Origin: Pseudomonas sp. MM213
Lineage (GTDB): Bacteria; Pseudomonadota; Gammaproteobacteria; Pseudomonadales; Pseudomonadaceae
Assembly: GCF_020423045.1 (NCBI RefSeq)
Contig: NZ_CP081943.1
Span: forward strand, 1,550,001-1,614,000
Direction: 5' to 3'
Length of the DNA: 64,000 nt
Part shown: positions 17,923-25,883 of the stretch, piece by piece
Layout of the letters: every line of letters starts with the position of its first letter
Position numbering within the stretch: position 1 is the stretch's first letter
The notes under the pieces: model-generated
Seen by the model: the letters and a program-made list of their open reading frames with translations, nothing else
Told to the model about the DNA's origin: nothing
Database searches by the model: none
Program-made: the position numbers and the translations under genes

Positions 17923-18924
17923 ATGAACACTGCATACACTTCCTCCGTCGCAGCTGCACAATCGGTATCAAGCAGTACGACGTCGATCAAAAACCTGCCC
18001 ATCAACCTGTTCGGTTCAGTCATGGGTCTGGCTGGCCTGGGACTGGCCTGGCGTTTGAGTGGCCAATATTTCGGCGTCGGCGGCGCATTGGGAGAAGCGA
18101 TTGGCGCACTGGCCGGCCTGGTATTCGTGCTGCTGACCCTGGGTTACCTGAGCAAATGGGTGAAACACCCTGAAGCAGTAAAGGCCGAGTTCAACCATCC
18201 GATTGCCAGCAACTTTTTTGGCACCGTCACCATTGCCCTGTTGCTGCTTTCGGCAGTCGCTGCGCCCCATAGCCAGTGGCTCGCAGAGGCTCTGTGGATA
18301 CTGGGCAGCGCGCTCACGGTGTTGCTCGCAGGCCTGGTGGTTTCGCGTCTGTTGTCGGGCAATCAGGATTCGGTGAATGCCGTGCCTGCCTGGCTGATCC
18401 CTGGTGTTGCCACCCTCGACATCGCGGTAACCGGTGCGCACATGCCCATGGTTTGGGCTGCGGAGTTCAACCTGTTTGCCCTCGCCGTGGGTGCGGTGCT
18501 GGCATTGGTTTTCTTCACCCGGATCTTTTCGCGACTGGTGCATGAGGCCGCTTTGGCCAAAGGCATGGTGCCTTCGTTGATGGTCCTGATTGCACCCTTC
18601 GAGGTAGGTTTCCTGGCGTACACCAACGTGTTCGGCGAAATCGACCGGTTTGCCAGTGTGTTGTTCTACTTCGGCCTGTTCCTGTTCGTGGTGCTGAGCT
18701 TCAAAGTGTTCCGTCGCGATGTGCCCTTTGCCCCTTCGTGGTGGGCTATCAGCTTTCCTATCGCGGCCTTGAGCAATGCGGCGCTGAAATATGCACATGC
18801 CCAGGACAACGCTCTGCTGATGGTCATCGCTGCGGCGATCCTGCTGTTCCTCACCGTGGCACTGGCCGTGCTGTTGGTGAAAACCCTGATCAGCCTGTTC
18901 AGCGGCAAACTGTTGGCCAACTGA
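17923..18924 (+). CDS. SLAC1/TehA family membrane transporter
   Basis: A 333-residue protein with about ten hydrophobic segments and the SLAC1/TDT family signature (LPINLFGSVMGLAGLGLAWR at the start, FNHPIASNFFGTVTIALLLL, MPMVWAAEFNLFALAVGAVLAL). Relatives are anion channels or tellurite-resistance/dicarboxylate transporters. The role here is not known. The ATG at 17923 follows GGGAGACC. It is followed by a rho-independent terminator. Confidence 0.85.
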   Translation: MNTAYTSSVAAAQSVSSSTTSIKNLPINLFGSVMGLAGLGLAWRLSGQYFGVGGALGEAIGALAGLVFVLLTLGYLSKWVKHPEAVKAEFNHPIASNFFGTVTIALLLLSAVAAPHSQWLAEALWILGSALTVLLAGLVVSRLLSGNQDSVNAVPAWLIPGVATLDIAVTGAHMPMVWAAEFNLFALAVGAVLALVFFTRIFSRLVHEAALAKGMVPSLMVLIAPFEVGFLAYTNVFGEIDRFASVLFYFGLFLFVVLSFKVFRRDVPFAPSWWAISFPIAALSNAALKYAHAQDNALLMVIAAAILLFLTVALAVLLVKTLISLFSGKLLAN

Positions 18925-18941
18925 CGTTTTACCTCCCTTTG

Positions 18942-18971
18942 GCGAGCCTTCACCGGCTCGCTTCTTTTTTT
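18942..18971 (+). terminator. Rho-independent terminator after the SLAC1-type gene
   Basis: GCGAGCC (18942-18948) pairs with GGCTCGC (18955-18961) and is followed by a seven-T run, 18 bp after the stop codon. Confidence 0.85.
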
Positions 18972-18991
18972 GCCCCTACAGGTTTCATCGA

Positions 18992-19318
18992 ATGACACAC
19001 AGCACTTCGTGGTTAATGCTGATCGTTGCCGGACTACTGGAAATCGCCTTTGCGGTCGGTTTGAAATCTGCAAACGGCTTTGAACGGCCCGCCGTGTTGG
19101 CCGGTACCGTCATCGTGTTGGCCGGCAGTTTGTGCCTGTTGACGATGGCGTTGCGCGTTCTGCCAGTCGGTACCGCCTATGCAGTCTGGACCGGCATCGG
19201 CGCCGCCGGCACAGCCATTGTCGGCATGTACTGGTTGGGTGATGGGGTTTCACTCTGGCGAATGGTCTGGATCGGATTGATCCTGCTGAGTGTCGCGGGA
19301 CTACGCTGGGCAGCTTGA
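18992..19318 (+). CDS. sugE: SugE/Gdx-type small multidrug resistance protein
   Basis: A 108-residue, four-helix SMR transporter. The SugE/Gdx features are present: Glu in GLLEIAFAVGLKSANGF, the MALRVLPVGTAYAVWTGIGAAGTA block and a C-terminal helix. This branch mostly exports guanidinium ion as an antiparallel dimer; some members give quaternary ammonium resistance. No guanidine riboswitch is seen upstream (only a terminator hairpin). The symbol is given on family resemblance. Confidence 0.85.
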   Translation: MTHSTSWLMLIVAGLLEIAFAVGLKSANGFERPAVLAGTVIVLAGSLCLLTMALRVLPVGTAYAVWTGIGAAGTAIVGMYWLGDGVSLWRMVWIGLILLSVAGLRWAA

Positions 19319-19370
19319 ACGAGCAAGTACTTCAGAGTGTTTTTTGGGGTCAAGCCAGAGAGGATTTCAG

Positions 19371-19424
19371 GGATTTCAGGGGCAGACCACATCTAGAAAA
19401 TGTGGTCTGTCCCCTAATGACCCT
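19371..19424. repeat. 54-bp palindromic repeat, copy 1
   Basis: GGATTTCAGG, then CAGACCACAT and its complement ATGTGGTCTG around CTAGAAA, then TAATGACCCT. A nearly identical copy in the same orientation is at 23638-23691. The core (CAGACCACAT..ATGTGGTCTGTCCC) resembles elements often linked to REP-type mobile units. Confidence 0.85.
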
Positions 19425-19431
19425 ACACAGA

Positions 19432-19638
19432 TCAGCCGTTGGTGCGATCGGTCGCCTTGGCTTTGCTTTCGGCAACAGCGGCTTCAGCCTTCTGTTTCTG
19501 TGCAACCTGGAAGGCTTCCATCGAGACTTTCCGGGCCGACTCCATGCGTGTGAAGGTCCGATCACCGCCACCTGTGGCCATAGCCAGAGTGGAAGCGGTC
19601 AGAGCGGCGGCGACGAAAAGAACTTTTATGGATTTCAT
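19432..19638 (-). CDS. Small secreted PtrA-like protein
   Basis: A 68-residue protein with a signal peptide (MKSIKVLFVAAALTASTLAM, cleavage near AMATGG). The mature peptide starts with GGGDRTFTRMESARKVSMEA and ends in an Ala/Lys-rich tail. The GGGDRT start is that of the PtrA N-terminal family of small Pseudomonas periplasmic proteins. PtrA itself has been linked to type III secretion repression and copper tolerance; the assignment is by resemblance only. Confidence 0.7.
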   Translation of the reverse strand: MKSIKVLFVAAALTASTLAMATGGGDRTFTRMESARKVSMEAFQVAQKQKAEAAVAESKAKATDRTNG

Positions 19639-19727
19639 TTGGGTTTCCTCAAGTGAGAGTTTATTAATAGATAACAGTGGTAGTTATTTGCTAAAGCATT
19701 ACTTGCTCATTCAACCTGGCTTTAGCA

Positions 19728-20375
19728 TTAAGCCAGGGCGGCGTTTTGTTGCGTCCAGGTGCCTTGCTCCATACGCCCGTCGGCATCTCTGCTTTTTGCC
19801 CAGGCGGTGAGCATTACCATCATTGCGAATCCACCGACGATGAGAACCGGATAGGCTGCCAGCAACTCGATCAGCGAGTATTTCCAGGCCAGCGGACGAC
19901 CAACACCCAACATGGCGGCATAGAACCACGACACGCCAGAGAGCGCCCCCGAGAACAGCGCCAGCATGCGAAGGCTGAAGGAAAGTTCAAGTAACGAACC
20001 GGCTTTTTTCAGCGCCGGCAATACAGCGCTATGCAACAGGAAGCCGTTAAATGTCAGCAGTACAACGATCCCGATTTTTGCTTGCAACTTTGGATTCTGG
20101 AAATACTCCATCCCCTTGCCGGCATAATCGATCCCGATAATGCCAATGCCCGTAATCCAAAGAGCTACAAGTGCAAGTACGACGGTTTTTTGAAGGCTTT
20201 CCATATGTGCGTCATCATGGTGACCCGACACGTCCCCTTTCAGGAGTTGCTTGACCATTGCAACGTCACTGGTCAAGACAAGACCGATTGCAACACAGCA
20301 GGCGATAAGATGGAAATATACAACGCCCAAACGAAAATATTCCACGGTGGACGAAGAAATCATACTAAGTTCCAT
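19728..20375 (-). CDS. Unknown inner-membrane protein
   Basis: A 215-residue protein with five to six hydrophobic helices (YFHLIACCVAIGLVLTSDVA, VVLALVALWITGIGIIGID, IGIVVLLTFNGFLLHSAVL, LALFSGALSGVSWFYAAMLG, YPVLIVGGFAMMVMLTAWA) and a His/Asp-rich loop (SGHHDDAHME). I do not recognise the family. AGAGG precedes the ATG at 20375. It lies in a block of small metal-stress type genes. Confidence 0.7.
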   Translation of the reverse strand: MELSMISSSTVEYFRLGVVYFHLIACCVAIGLVLTSDVAMVKQLLKGDVSGHHDDAHMESLQKTVVLALVALWITGIGIIGIDYAGKGMEYFQNPKLQAKIGIVVLLTFNGFLLHSAVLPALKKAGSLLELSFSLRMLALFSGALSGVSWFYAAMLGVGRPLAWKYSLIELLAAYPVLIVGGFAMMVMLTAWAKSRDADGRMEQGTWTQQNAALA

Positions 20376-20613
20376 GGTTACCTCTTGACTTCAATAGTGA
20401 ATCAACATAGCTCTCGGCACAGCTTGATTGGAGTTTGCCGTTGCTGATTGTAATTAGGATCCAACAATTATTATTAAATAATCTCGCAGTGTTACGCTGC
20501 CAGGATAATAGTGATTTTCGCGAATGAACTTTTAATCATCCGTACTTAGTGCATATGAGGTTTAACTTCCGCTTCTGGGGTCGGCGAGATCCAGAACCCT
20601 ATCGGCGAGCGGA

Positions 20614-20892
20614 TCAGGCAATGCTGGCGGGATTGGCTGGGCTTGCGCCCCATTCGAGGAAACGGATCTTGTGAACCTCACCCAGGCTGTCTTCATAGAC
20701 CAGGGTCACCGGTACCACGCCTGTCTTGTTGGATGTATCAGTGCGCTGCAATACCCGCTTCACATCGATTTCCATTCCGTAGTGGTAATCGACGGCTGAG
20801 ACATGCGCGCCGGGTTCTTGCAGGCCGTTCTGGTCGAAGACAGTTGGCGCGAGACTGGAAATCACGGCACTGACAATTGTGGCCATGTTCAT
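20614..20892 (-). CDS. DUF2790 family protein
   Basis: A 92-residue protein whose C-terminal part matches the Pseudomonas DUF2790 pattern: VDYHYGMEIDVKRVLQRTDT, VVPVTLVYEDSLGEVHKIRFLEWG. Such proteins are small, usually exported, and often metal-responsive. The N-terminus here (MNMATIVSAVISSLAP) is a weak signal peptide. The start at 20892 follows GGAGG by 9 bases. Confidence 0.7.
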   Translation of the reverse strand: MNMATIVSAVISSLAPTVFDQNGLQEPGAHVSAVDYHYGMEIDVKRVLQRTDTSNKTGVVPVTLVYEDSLGEVHKIRFLEWGASPANPASIA

Positions 20893-21266
20893 AAGGCTGT
20901 ACCTCCACTGAAGTTCTCTTAACGAGGACTTAATGTGACACGTGATCAAAGTGAAGTTCACTTCACCGCGACGAACGCGCCGATCTGAGTCGCCTGTAGT
21001 GGCTTCAGGCCCCTAGCAATTCCCCGCGCTTGACGCCTTACGACCATTCGTCCATTAAACGCCGTATTTGTTGGGCCAAACGGCATTTTTGAGTGAGGTC
21101 ATAACATGTTATGACGGATTTTCGAGCGAGATTTCACGTGCTGGCTGTGACGGCACATGGACCGAAAACGTCTGCGAGCCAGGGTGAGAAATATCGGGTA
21201 TTGGCCGATTTCTGCCGTCCATGACTGGCCGAAATCGGCCAGTTTCCGCCGTTCGAGCGTCCAGGT
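20893..21266. other. Non-coding stretch with palindromes
   Basis: No gene found. It holds GTGAAG-TTCA-CTTCAC at 20951-20966, a perfect 18-bp palindrome GTCATAACATGTTATGAC at 21098-21115, and a repeat-like segment around 21217-21250 (GGCCGAAATCGGCC core) related to dispersed Pseudomonas repeats. Confidence 0.7.
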
Positions 21267-21521
21267 TCAGTACTTGATATCCCGGGCTTTTTGACGTCCT
21301 TCCTGCTTCGTTTGTCGCTTGTCTTGTCGGCAACCGGGATTGCTCTGGGCATCGGCTGCTCGACAATCCTGTTTCGTCTCACGCGCACCCTGGCGCGTTT
21401 CCTGCCTGACATCGCGCGCGGAACGACGCGTCTCGGCTCGTTCGGTGGCCGCCCAAGCTGCCCCGTTCGCCACCAGAAGAAAAATCATCGCTACCCAACC
21501 AAACGTCCTGTGCTTTCTCAT
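21267..21521 (-). CDS. Small secreted basic protein of unknown function
   Basis: An 84-residue protein with a signal peptide (WVAMIFLLVANGAAWAATE). The mature part is very rich in Arg, Lys, Gln, Glu and Asp, with repeated ARDVRQETRQGARETKQD-like heptads and two cysteines (KQDCRAADAQSNPGCRQD). It is probably helical and periplasmic. GGAG sits 8 bases before the ATG at 21521. I cannot assign a function. Confidence 0.7.
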   Translation of the reverse strand: MRKHRTFGWVAMIFLLVANGAAWAATERAETRRSARDVRQETRQGARETKQDCRAADAQSNPGCRQDKRQTKQEGRQKARDIKY

Positions 21522-21768
21522 AATCTGATCTCCAGGAACTCGATGTCGGATTTTAAGTACAGCTGATTTCCAGACGTCCCGCAGGCTGAGGAACTGCCAT
21601 TCATCCAAGCGATATCCATTGCTCGAGTCCAAGGGGGCAGCTGGCGAGCATCAGTGTCGATGGTGAACGGCAACAATCAGCCAGAAGCGCTCATTCCAGG
21701 TCCTCTCGATTGCCCCCTCGCAAATTCCTGCCAGGGGTTATAGATGCCCTCTCCGCCCCTGACATTGC
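21522..21768. other. Intergenic stretch before the dmeRF-like operon
   Basis: About 250 bp between the divergent 84-residue protein gene and the metal-responsive operators. I see nothing recognisable besides likely promoters. Confidence 0.5.
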
Positions 21769-21817
21769 ATAGGTATAGGGGGTATGCCTATCATGCGCAA
21801 TACATAGGCAGGGGGGG
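21769..21817 (+). promoter_or_regulatory. Two G-tract operators of the RcnR/DmeR type
   Basis: Site 1: ATAGGTATA (21769-21777), a five-G tract, then TATGCCTAT (21783-21791), a dyad with one mismatch. Site 2: ATAGGCA (21804-21810), a seven-G tract (21811-21817), then TATCCC. RcnR/DmeR-class repressors are known to bind G-tracts flanked by AT-rich inverted repeats. The second G-tract also appears to be the ribosome site for the repressor gene at 21824. Confidence 0.72.
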
Positions 21818-21823
21818 TATCCC

Positions 21824-22099
21824 ATGGGCCATATTGCAGCAAACAAAGGCGATCTTCTCAAACGCGTAAAACGTATCGCCGGGCAAATCCAAGCCGTTGA
21901 ACGGGCATTGGAATCGGATCTCGATTGTGCCAAAACACTGCACCTTGTTGCCGCCACCCGCGGAGCCATCAACGGCTTGATGGAAGAAATCATCGAGGAC
22001 CACGCGCGGGAGCATGTCGCGAACCCTGCTCTCAGCGAAGAGGAGCGAAACAAGGGCGTCGAAGAACTTCTTGAAGCCATTCGCCGTTACTCCAAGTGA
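21824..22099 (+). CDS. dmeR: Metal-sensing repressor, RcnR/DmeR type (CsoR superfamily)
   Basis: A 91-residue all-helical repressor. The Ni/Co-sensing ligand set of RcnR is conserved: His3, Cys35, His60 and His64 (GHIAANK, LDCAKTL, IIEDHAREH). Copper-sensing CsoR and formaldehyde-sensing FrmR have other patterns. It should repress itself and the downstream efflux gene until Ni(II) or Co(II) binds. Operators of the right kind lie just upstream. The gene ends 16 bp before the CDF transporter gene. Symbol given because of the match to dmeRF operons. Confidence 0.85.
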   Translation: MGHIAANKGDLLKRVKRIAGQIQAVERALESDLDCAKTLHLVAATRGAINGLMEEIIEDHAREHVANPALSEEERNKGVEELLEAIRRYSK

Positions 22100-22115
22100 A
22101 CGCAGGTACACACTC

Positions 22116-23030
22116 ATGAGCAGCTCCAACATCAACTACACACACGACCACATGTTCCTTGGCTCAGCACACGACGAAAACGCCAAGCGTACGCTTTGGG
22201 TTGTGATACTGACCGTTGTGATGATGGTCGGTGAGATCACCGCCGGGTATATGACGGGCTCGATGGCGTTGCTGGCCGATGGCTTTCACATGGCAACCCA
22301 TGCCGGCGCATTGGGCATCGCGGCGGCGGCTTATGGTTACGCAAAACGCCACGCTTTCAGCCAGCGCTACAGTTTCGGTACCGGAAAGGTTGGAGACTTG
22401 GGCGGGTTCGCCTCGGCGCTGATTCTCGGTATGGTCTCCCTGGGAATTGGCGTTGAGTCCGTCATACGTCTCTTGCAGCCAACGGAAGTTCAGTTCGGCA
22501 CCGCGACGCTCATCGCGATTGCCGGCTTGATCGTCAACATAGTCAGCGCTCTGCTGCTGGGTCACGGGCACAGTCATGGGCACGATCACGATCACGATCA
22601 TGACCATCATGGGAACGACAACAACCTGAAATCGGCCTACGTCCACGTCATCGCAGACGCGCTGACTTCGGTTCTGGCCATTGCTGCACTGCTCGCCGGC
22701 CGGTATCTCGGTTGGGTGTGGCTGGACCCGGTCATGGGCATTGTCGGCGCTATCGTTATCGCGCGTTGGGCGTGGATCTTGATGGGGGTCACCGCAGGTG
22801 TACTGCTGGATCAGACAGACGCACACGTTGCCGAGGAAATCCGTGAACGGGTTGAGAAACCTGGGGATGCCACCATCACTGACTTGCACGTCTGGCGAGT
22901 TGGACCGCAAGCGCATGCGGCCATCGTCAGCGTCCTTGGTGAAGCCACTGCGAACGCCGACAGCATTCGTGAACGTCTGAAGCCGGTTCATGAAGTCAGC
23001 CATCTGACGGTCGAGTTTCGACCGGCCTGA
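22116..23030 (+). CDS. dmeF: Cation diffusion facilitator, DmeF type
   Basis: A 304-residue inner-membrane CDF exporter with six predicted helices. The metal-binding motifs ADGFHMATHAGAL and HVIADALTS are the DmeF-type HxxxD-like sites. A His/Asp-rich cytosolic loop (GHGHSHGHDHDHDHDHH) lies between helices 4 and 5. A C-terminal cytosolic domain (ITDLHVWRVGPQAHAAIVSV) follows. It likely exports Co(II) and Ni(II) using the proton gradient. The ATG at 22116 starts 16 bp after the dmeR-like stop; the long upstream open frame only overlaps that gene. Confidence 0.9.
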   Translation: MSSSNINYTHDHMFLGSAHDENAKRTLWVVILTVVMMVGEITAGYMTGSMALLADGFHMATHAGALGIAAAAYGYAKRHAFSQRYSFGTGKVGDLGGFASALILGMVSLGIGVESVIRLLQPTEVQFGTATLIAIAGLIVNIVSALLLGHGHSHGHDHDHDHDHHGNDNNLKSAYVHVIADALTSVLAIAALLAGRYLGWVWLDPVMGIVGAIVIARWAWILMGVTAGVLLDQTDAHVAEEIRERVEKPGDATITDLHVWRVGPQAHAAIVSVLGEATANADSIRERLKPVHEVSHLTVEFRPA

Positions 23031-23069
23031 TTCAGCGCCTCCCCTCCACTGCCTCCAAAGGAAACCGTA

Positions 23070-23426
23070 ATGCCCCCAGGGAAACGTGAACTGGCGCGGA
23101 TCGAACGCCGATTGATTGCCACGCTCACTGATGCGTGCGAAACAGCAAAAAGTGAAATCAAGGGTTTTACCTGGCTCACCCACATCACTGACCTGAACGC
23201 ATTGGCTGAAACCCTGAAGGTGATCTGGGTGTTCGAAACCCTCGCTGACAAAAAGCTCGCCCAGGTTAACGCGAAGACACGCATCTTTGAGCTCACGACT
23301 ATCGCCTTGAATGAGGCCAACATCGATCTGAGCCCTTCAGACCTCAATGTCCGCTTTGACTCCGAGGAAGAATGCCAGCGCACTCACGGTGGCGATTGGC
23401 AGAAGCGCCTGGCCAAGGGTTATTGA
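23070..23426 (+). CDS. Unknown small cytosolic protein
   Basis: A 118-residue, Leu/Ala-rich, probably helical protein with no motif I recognise (RIERRLIATLTDACETAKSE, ITDLNALAETLKVIWVFETL). AAAGGA precedes the ATG by 7 bases. It lies 39 bp after the CDF gene and 2 bp before the DUF1289 gene, so it is probably in the same transcript. Function not assigned. Confidence 0.7.
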   Translation: MPPGKRELARIERRLIATLTDACETAKSEIKGFTWLTHITDLNALAETLKVIWVFETLADKKLAQVNAKTRIFELTTIALNEANIDLSPSDLNVRFDSEEECQRTHGGDWQKRLAKGY

Positions 23427-23428
23427 CG

Positions 23429-23611
23429 ATGGCTAAAGAAATCGAAAACCCCTGCATCTCGGTTTGCCAACTGAGTGGCGATCTGTGTGTGAGTTGTGGA
23501 CGGAGCAAGGAAGACATCAGAAAGTGGAAACGCATGAAGCGGCCTGAAAAAATGGCCGCTGTGCAACGGGCGAATGTGCGTTTGAAAGGGTTGAAGAAAG
23601 CACAGGGATAG
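23429..23611 (+). CDS. DUF1289 family protein
   Basis: A 60-residue protein with the DUF1289 cysteine pattern NPCISVCQLSGDLCVSCGRS followed by a basic helix (DIRKWKRMKRPEKMAAVQ). The four cysteines probably bind zinc or an iron-sulfur cluster. The ATG at 23429 is preferred because the family starts with a short polar stretch before PCISVC. Two bases after the preceding stop, so co-translated. Confidence 0.85.
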   Translation: MAKEIENPCISVCQLSGDLCVSCGRSKEDIRKWKRMKRPEKMAAVQRANVRLKGLKKAQG

Positions 23612-23637
23612 TCGCTTGAGCTGGATGACCGCAATTG

Positions 23638-23691
23638 GGATTTCAGGGACAGACCACATTTAGAAAATGTGGTCTGTCCCATAATGACCCT
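23638..23691. repeat. 54-bp palindromic repeat, copy 2
   Basis: Same sequence and orientation as 19371-19424, with about four base differences. The two copies bracket the 4.2-kb block with the dmeRF-like operon. Confidence 0.85.
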
Positions 23692-23811
23692 TGTGAGAAC
23701 CAACTGATAGACAGCAATCGGCTGTGGATTCAACAGGCTAGCCCTCGCTTAACTACTAGCCAAGTGATATACCGCTCTCGGGTCTAATGCATGGCAAAAA
23801 CAGGCAGTCTC

Positions 23812-24156
23812 ATGAGGCGATTCTCAATTTATAGCGGGTTGGTTCTGGTGGGCTACTCCGCGCTCGAGTACGGAGATCCCCCCATGGGCGTTGCTTTCGG
23901 CCAATTCGAATCTGCCGATGGGTACACAGCCGTCCAGAGCGAGTGCTCCACGAACCACCACGATCAGACCGCTCTGGATCTTTCTGTTCAGACCGAAGCG
24001 GGCCTGGTAATTCCGTGTGCGGGCCTGAGTATCCTGGATTACTCCAAAGAGTTCCCGTCGCCTTGCATCGAAGTGAACATTTTCGGTATTCCATATCCTC
24101 TCTATGGTGAGTTGTTTCCTCTGCATGTCACGCTGTATGAGCGTCAATTCAGCTAG
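23812..24156 (+). CDS. Orphan protein of unknown function
   Basis: A 114-residue protein starting MRRFSIYSGLVLVGYSALEYG. The opening is mildly hydrophobic but there is no clear signal peptide. It continues DPPMGVAFGQFESADGY and ends with two cysteines (IPCAGLSI, FPSPCIEV). I do not recognise the family. An upstream ATG at 23791 in the same frame is possible; the one at 23812 has AGG at better spacing. It begins the accessory region and is followed by a degenerate copy of the dispersed repeat. Confidence 0.55.
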   Translation: MRRFSIYSGLVLVGYSALEYGDPPMGVAFGQFESADGYTAVQSECSTNHHDQTALDLSVQTEAGLVIPCAGLSILDYSKEFPSPCIEVNIFGIPYPLYGELFPLHVTLYERQFS

Positions 24157-24162
24157 TCCGCT

Positions 24163-24210
24163 ACGGCCCGTTTGCAGCCCTTCTGACAGACAGAAATCGG
24201 CGATAAGCAG
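24163..24210 (+). repeat. Dispersed repeat R, degenerate copy
   Basis: TTTGCAGCCCTTCTGACAGA followed by CAGAAATCGGCGATAAGCAG is a diverged copy of the palindrome (TTGCTGCC..GGCAGCAATCGGCC) found after most neighbouring genes. It starts 6 bp after the stop of the preceding gene. Confidence 0.5.
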
Positions 24211-24275
24211 ACGTTTAACGAGCAGCCCGACTAAGATCTGCGCCTTCTTCTCACTAGCCAACGAGATACTACCCA

Positions 24276-24800
24276 GTGTTTAACCGCTATGCCGCCTCCC
24301 GCGAGAGGATGAAGCACGACTTAGACAAGGCGCGTTTGCTGCTGGGTCAGCGACTTTCCGTGCTATTGCATGACCAGTACTACTTTAACGATGAGAAGTG
24401 TCCGGAAGACATAGGATCGTTGGTGTGGCTGTGTGGCGAACATCAGACCGTTTCGATGTACTTGTTAGCTGATGGGGAAAGTGTCGGTGCTGAGCTATCT
24501 GATCTGCCACCCCCCGCGCCGTTTGAGCTTGGCGCAGATAGTGCCTGTTCGTGGCGTAGAGAAAATCTGCTTTCTGAATTATCCGCCCTTTCGCTTGAAG
24601 GAAAGATCATCACTGAGGTTCAAGGAGTCGTGGACAAAAGATTGGACGAGGAGGCTCGGCTTGTAGCTTTCAAGATTACCTTCGAGACCGGCGACTACCT
24701 GATCTATCTGAACCAGGGTGACGATGCTGTCATGCTTATCAACGAACCGGCCGAAAGTGTGACGGGCATCGAAACCCGCTTGGTGACTTCGCTAGGATGA
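24276..24800 (+). CDS. Orphan protein of unknown function
   Basis: A 174-residue acidic, soluble protein with no motif I know. It has an N-terminal helix (ERMKHDLDKARLLLGQRLSV) and beta-rich later parts (LVAFKITFETGDYLIYLNQG). Size and composition resemble small immunity or accessory proteins but nothing shows this directly. The start is uncertain: GTG at 24276, or ATG at 24309 just after GAGAGG. It is followed 6 bp later by a copy of repeat R. Confidence 0.5.
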   Translation: MFNRYAASRERMKHDLDKARLLLGQRLSVLLHDQYYFNDEKCPEDIGSLVWLCGEHQTVSMYLLADGESVGAELSDLPPPAPFELGADSACSWRRENLLSELSALSLEGKIITEVQGVVDKRLDEEARLVAFKITFETGDYLIYLNQGDDAVMLINEPAESVTGIETRLVTSLG

Positions 24801-24806
24801 CGCCTA

Positions 24807-24857
24807 GGGTCGTCCGCTGCACTCCGCGACGGGCAGTAATCGGCCAGAAGCGGTCGG
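24807..24857 (+). repeat. Dispersed repeat R
   Basis: GGGTCGTCCGCTGCACTCCG followed by CGACGGGCAGTAATCGGCCA and GAAGCGGTCG. It lies 6 bp after the preceding stop, in the same orientation as the other copies. Confidence 0.7.
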
Positions 24858-24908
24858 TTGAGTGCACAGCAGAATCCGCCTATAGGCAGCGTGTGATGAC
24901 TGGAGCGG

Positions 24909-25778
24909 TCATCCCAGACGCGCCCGAAGGAAATCGATAAAAAGTTGAGTCTTAGCAGGCAGTAATCGAGTCTCGGTAACGGCATAGACAGTCATCGGCG
25001 CTCCCTTCCATTGAGGCATGACACGGCAAAGTTGACCATTGCCTAGCTCATTAGCCACGATTTCCTCGGGCATCAGCACGATGCCCTGATCGAGTGCCGC
25101 CAGCCGTCGAATCAAACCGACGCTGTTGACCATGAAGCGTCCTCCAACCGCTACCGAGATGGTTCGTACACCATCGTTCAGCTCCCACGTCCCGGCCTTC
25201 TGAATGTTCAGACACTGATGCCGTTCAAGATCACTAGGTGAACCCGGCACGCCTGAAACCTGCAGGTAATGCGGCGACGCATACAAATAAGACGTTAGCG
25301 AGGCCAGAGGTCGGGCGATCAGCTGCGAGCTTTCGGATTCCCCCATCCGGATTGCGACGTCGAAGGGTTCGCTCACCAGGTCGACTCGCCGAGGTGTGAG
25401 GTCCAGATCAAAGGTGATCCCTGGATAGAGACCAGCGAACTCTGTGAGCAGAGGAGCCAGGTAAGTGACGGTAAAATCCACAGGCAAAGAAACTCGTAGC
25501 ACCCCACTCGGTCGAGCCACCATCTCTCCAAGCTGCTCATGCGCCAGCCGAGCCTCCTCGACAATGCGCTTGCACCGTTCGAAGTAGATCTGCCCGGCTT
25601 CAGTCAACTCGACCTTGCGAGTCGTGCGATGCAGCAGCCGCAACCCGATTGCCTTTTCCAGCTGACTGATTCGCCGTGACAAGGTGGAATTCGGTATGCC
25701 AGTTACCTCGGAGGCCCCGCGAAACCCTTTCGCTTTGACGACTTCGACAAACAGCGCCATATCATTCAGAAAATCCAC
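24909..25778 (-). CDS. LysR family transcriptional regulator
   Basis: A 289-residue LysR-type regulator of the CrgA-like group: HTH (FVEVVKAKGFRGASEVTGIP, STLSRRISQLEKAIG), RTTRKVELTEAGQIYFERC and a C-terminal effector domain. The frame opens with GTG at 25778; an ATG six codons later is an alternative. It is divergent from an SDR gene 105 bp away, its most likely target. Confidence 0.85.
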   Translation of the reverse strand: MDFLNDMALFVEVVKAKGFRGASEVTGIPNSTLSRRISQLEKAIGLRLLHRTTRKVELTEAGQIYFERCKRIVEEARLAHEQLGEMVARPSGVLRVSLPVDFTVTYLAPLLTEFAGLYPGITFDLDLTPRRVDLVSEPFDVAIRMGESESSQLIARPLASLTSYLYASPHYLQVSGVPGSPSDLERHQCLNIQKAGTWELNDGVRTISVAVGGRFMVNSVGLIRRLAALDQGIVLMPEEIVANELGNGQLCRVMPQWKGAPMTVYAVTETRLLPAKTQLFIDFLRARLG

Positions 25779-25883
25779 GCTTATTGCCCCATAAATGGAT
25801 CAGTAAAATCCAATAAACCATATTTATCCCAAAAACAATAAAGCGGATGATGCGTTTCCAACAATTTATTTGAGAGCCATCAT

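Noticed and set aside
18925..18991. Possible guanidine riboswitch before the sugE/gdx gene
   Set aside because: The only structure is a terminator hairpin for the preceding gene; the paired ACGR-loop hairpins of mini-ykkC are absent.
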